Part shown: in pieces, positions 63,519-64,000 of the stretch
How the letters are laid out: each line of letters opens with the position of its first letter
How positions within the stretch are numbered: the first letter of the stretch is position 1
Assembly (NCBI GenBank): GCA_961205875.1
Contig: OY540822.1
Location: forward strand, 12,836,501 to 12,900,500
DNA: 64,000 bases
Source: Sialis fuliginosa
Taxonomy: Eukaryota; Arthropoda; Insecta; Megaloptera; Sialidae
Direction of reading: 5' to 3'
Position numbers and translations under genes: made by a program
The notes under the pieces: model-generated
Told to the model about the DNA's origin: nothing
The model's input: only the letters and a program-made list of their open reading frames with translations
Databases searched by the model: none

Positions 63519-64000
63519 CTTATACCTAGTCTCGTCTTATGTTTGTATTGCAATATTTCTAATAGATTAATTCGAATTTCTCATTAGTCGATTTGCTAAT
63601 TTTGGTACTACATAAAAAATCATTTTATTTTTTTTTTGCATGCAAAAATTAAACGTTATATTTTTATAACATATAAATATGTTAATTAAATTCACAAAGT
63701 AACGCTGGTAATTTGAATAAAAAAGGGCATTGCCGTGAAAAATTATTTAATATGTTAAAATCGATATAAGCTATCATATACCTAATCAATAAATTTTATA
63801 CTTTGTATATTCGTTGTGGATAAAATAGCATCATGTACAATGTACATATCCTAGCACTATAATTTCCACACATACACACACACATGTTATAATTGAAATA
63901 CCCTTGTATGTGAGATGGTGCAGGTCAACTTAAAAAAGATCCGTTAATTTTAGGTTATCATTTCTTCATGTATACAGGGATATACTATTTAGTAAATGCA

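Larger units (their letters stand above)
57695..64000. other. Predicted 5' flank of grh, no gene seen
   Basis: AT-rich, non-coding, with transposon remnants: family II MITE (57958-58142), family I MITEs (58161-58409 and 63030-63518), a long hairpin (60945-61685) and a GC-rich-TIR element (62588-62882). Microsatellite TATACATATATACATATACA-type sequence lies near 60178-60230. Short ORFs such as 60624-60869 have no recognisable features. Untranslated grh exons could be here. Confidence 0.45.

Overview
The window is AT-rich animal DNA, almost certainly from an insect. It holds long introns, many small non-autonomous transposons and one recognisable protein-coding gene. That gene is grainyhead (grh), the CP2-type developmental transcription factor, on the minus strand. 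The ORFs over 60 codons in the region are mostly exon-plus-intron read-through or antisense shadows. Several real exons are shorter than that and were found by reading splice sites and reading-frame phase.

Gene layout (minus strand, 5' to 3'): predicted first coding exon 57642-57694; N-terminal exon 41031-41372 with the conserved GRH/GRHL N-terminal block; low-complexity activation exons 29443-29773 and 28201-28908; linker and start of the CP2 domain 25484-25665; CP2 DNA-binding exons 20891-21053, 15018-15129, 13200-13294, 10997-11053, 10414-10512 and 9344-9523; linker plus start of the dimerisation domain 6945-7331; and C-terminal dimerisation exons 4496-4560 and 3022-3154 (stop). All 13 junctions have GT/AG ends and matching phases. 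The joined frame is open for 968 codons plus a stop. The 13 downstream exons are secure by family similarity. The first exon rests on an ATG, a consensus donor and phase match only.

The rest is intronic or flanking. It is dominated by inverted-repeat elements without any transposase or reverse-transcriptase ORF. They include: an eight-member MITE family with TIRs near AGGTASTGGCACCAGT and TA target duplications; two adjacent, oppositely oriented hAT-like MITEs with three copies of one 8-bp target site, 36 bp from a grh splice donor; a 310-bp hAT-like MITE with a perfect 8-bp duplication and CCGGTT motifs; a 741-bp near-perfect hairpin upstream of the gene; a 526-bp foldback next to exon 5; and a 175-bp tandem array just before the exon 12 acceptor. 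No tRNA, rRNA or CRISPR array was seen, and no second protein-coding gene could be supported.

I found no multi-gene 'system'. The interest lies in the complete exon structure of an arthropod grh gene and in how the transposons are arranged around its splice sites. The insect order cannot be fixed from what I can see.
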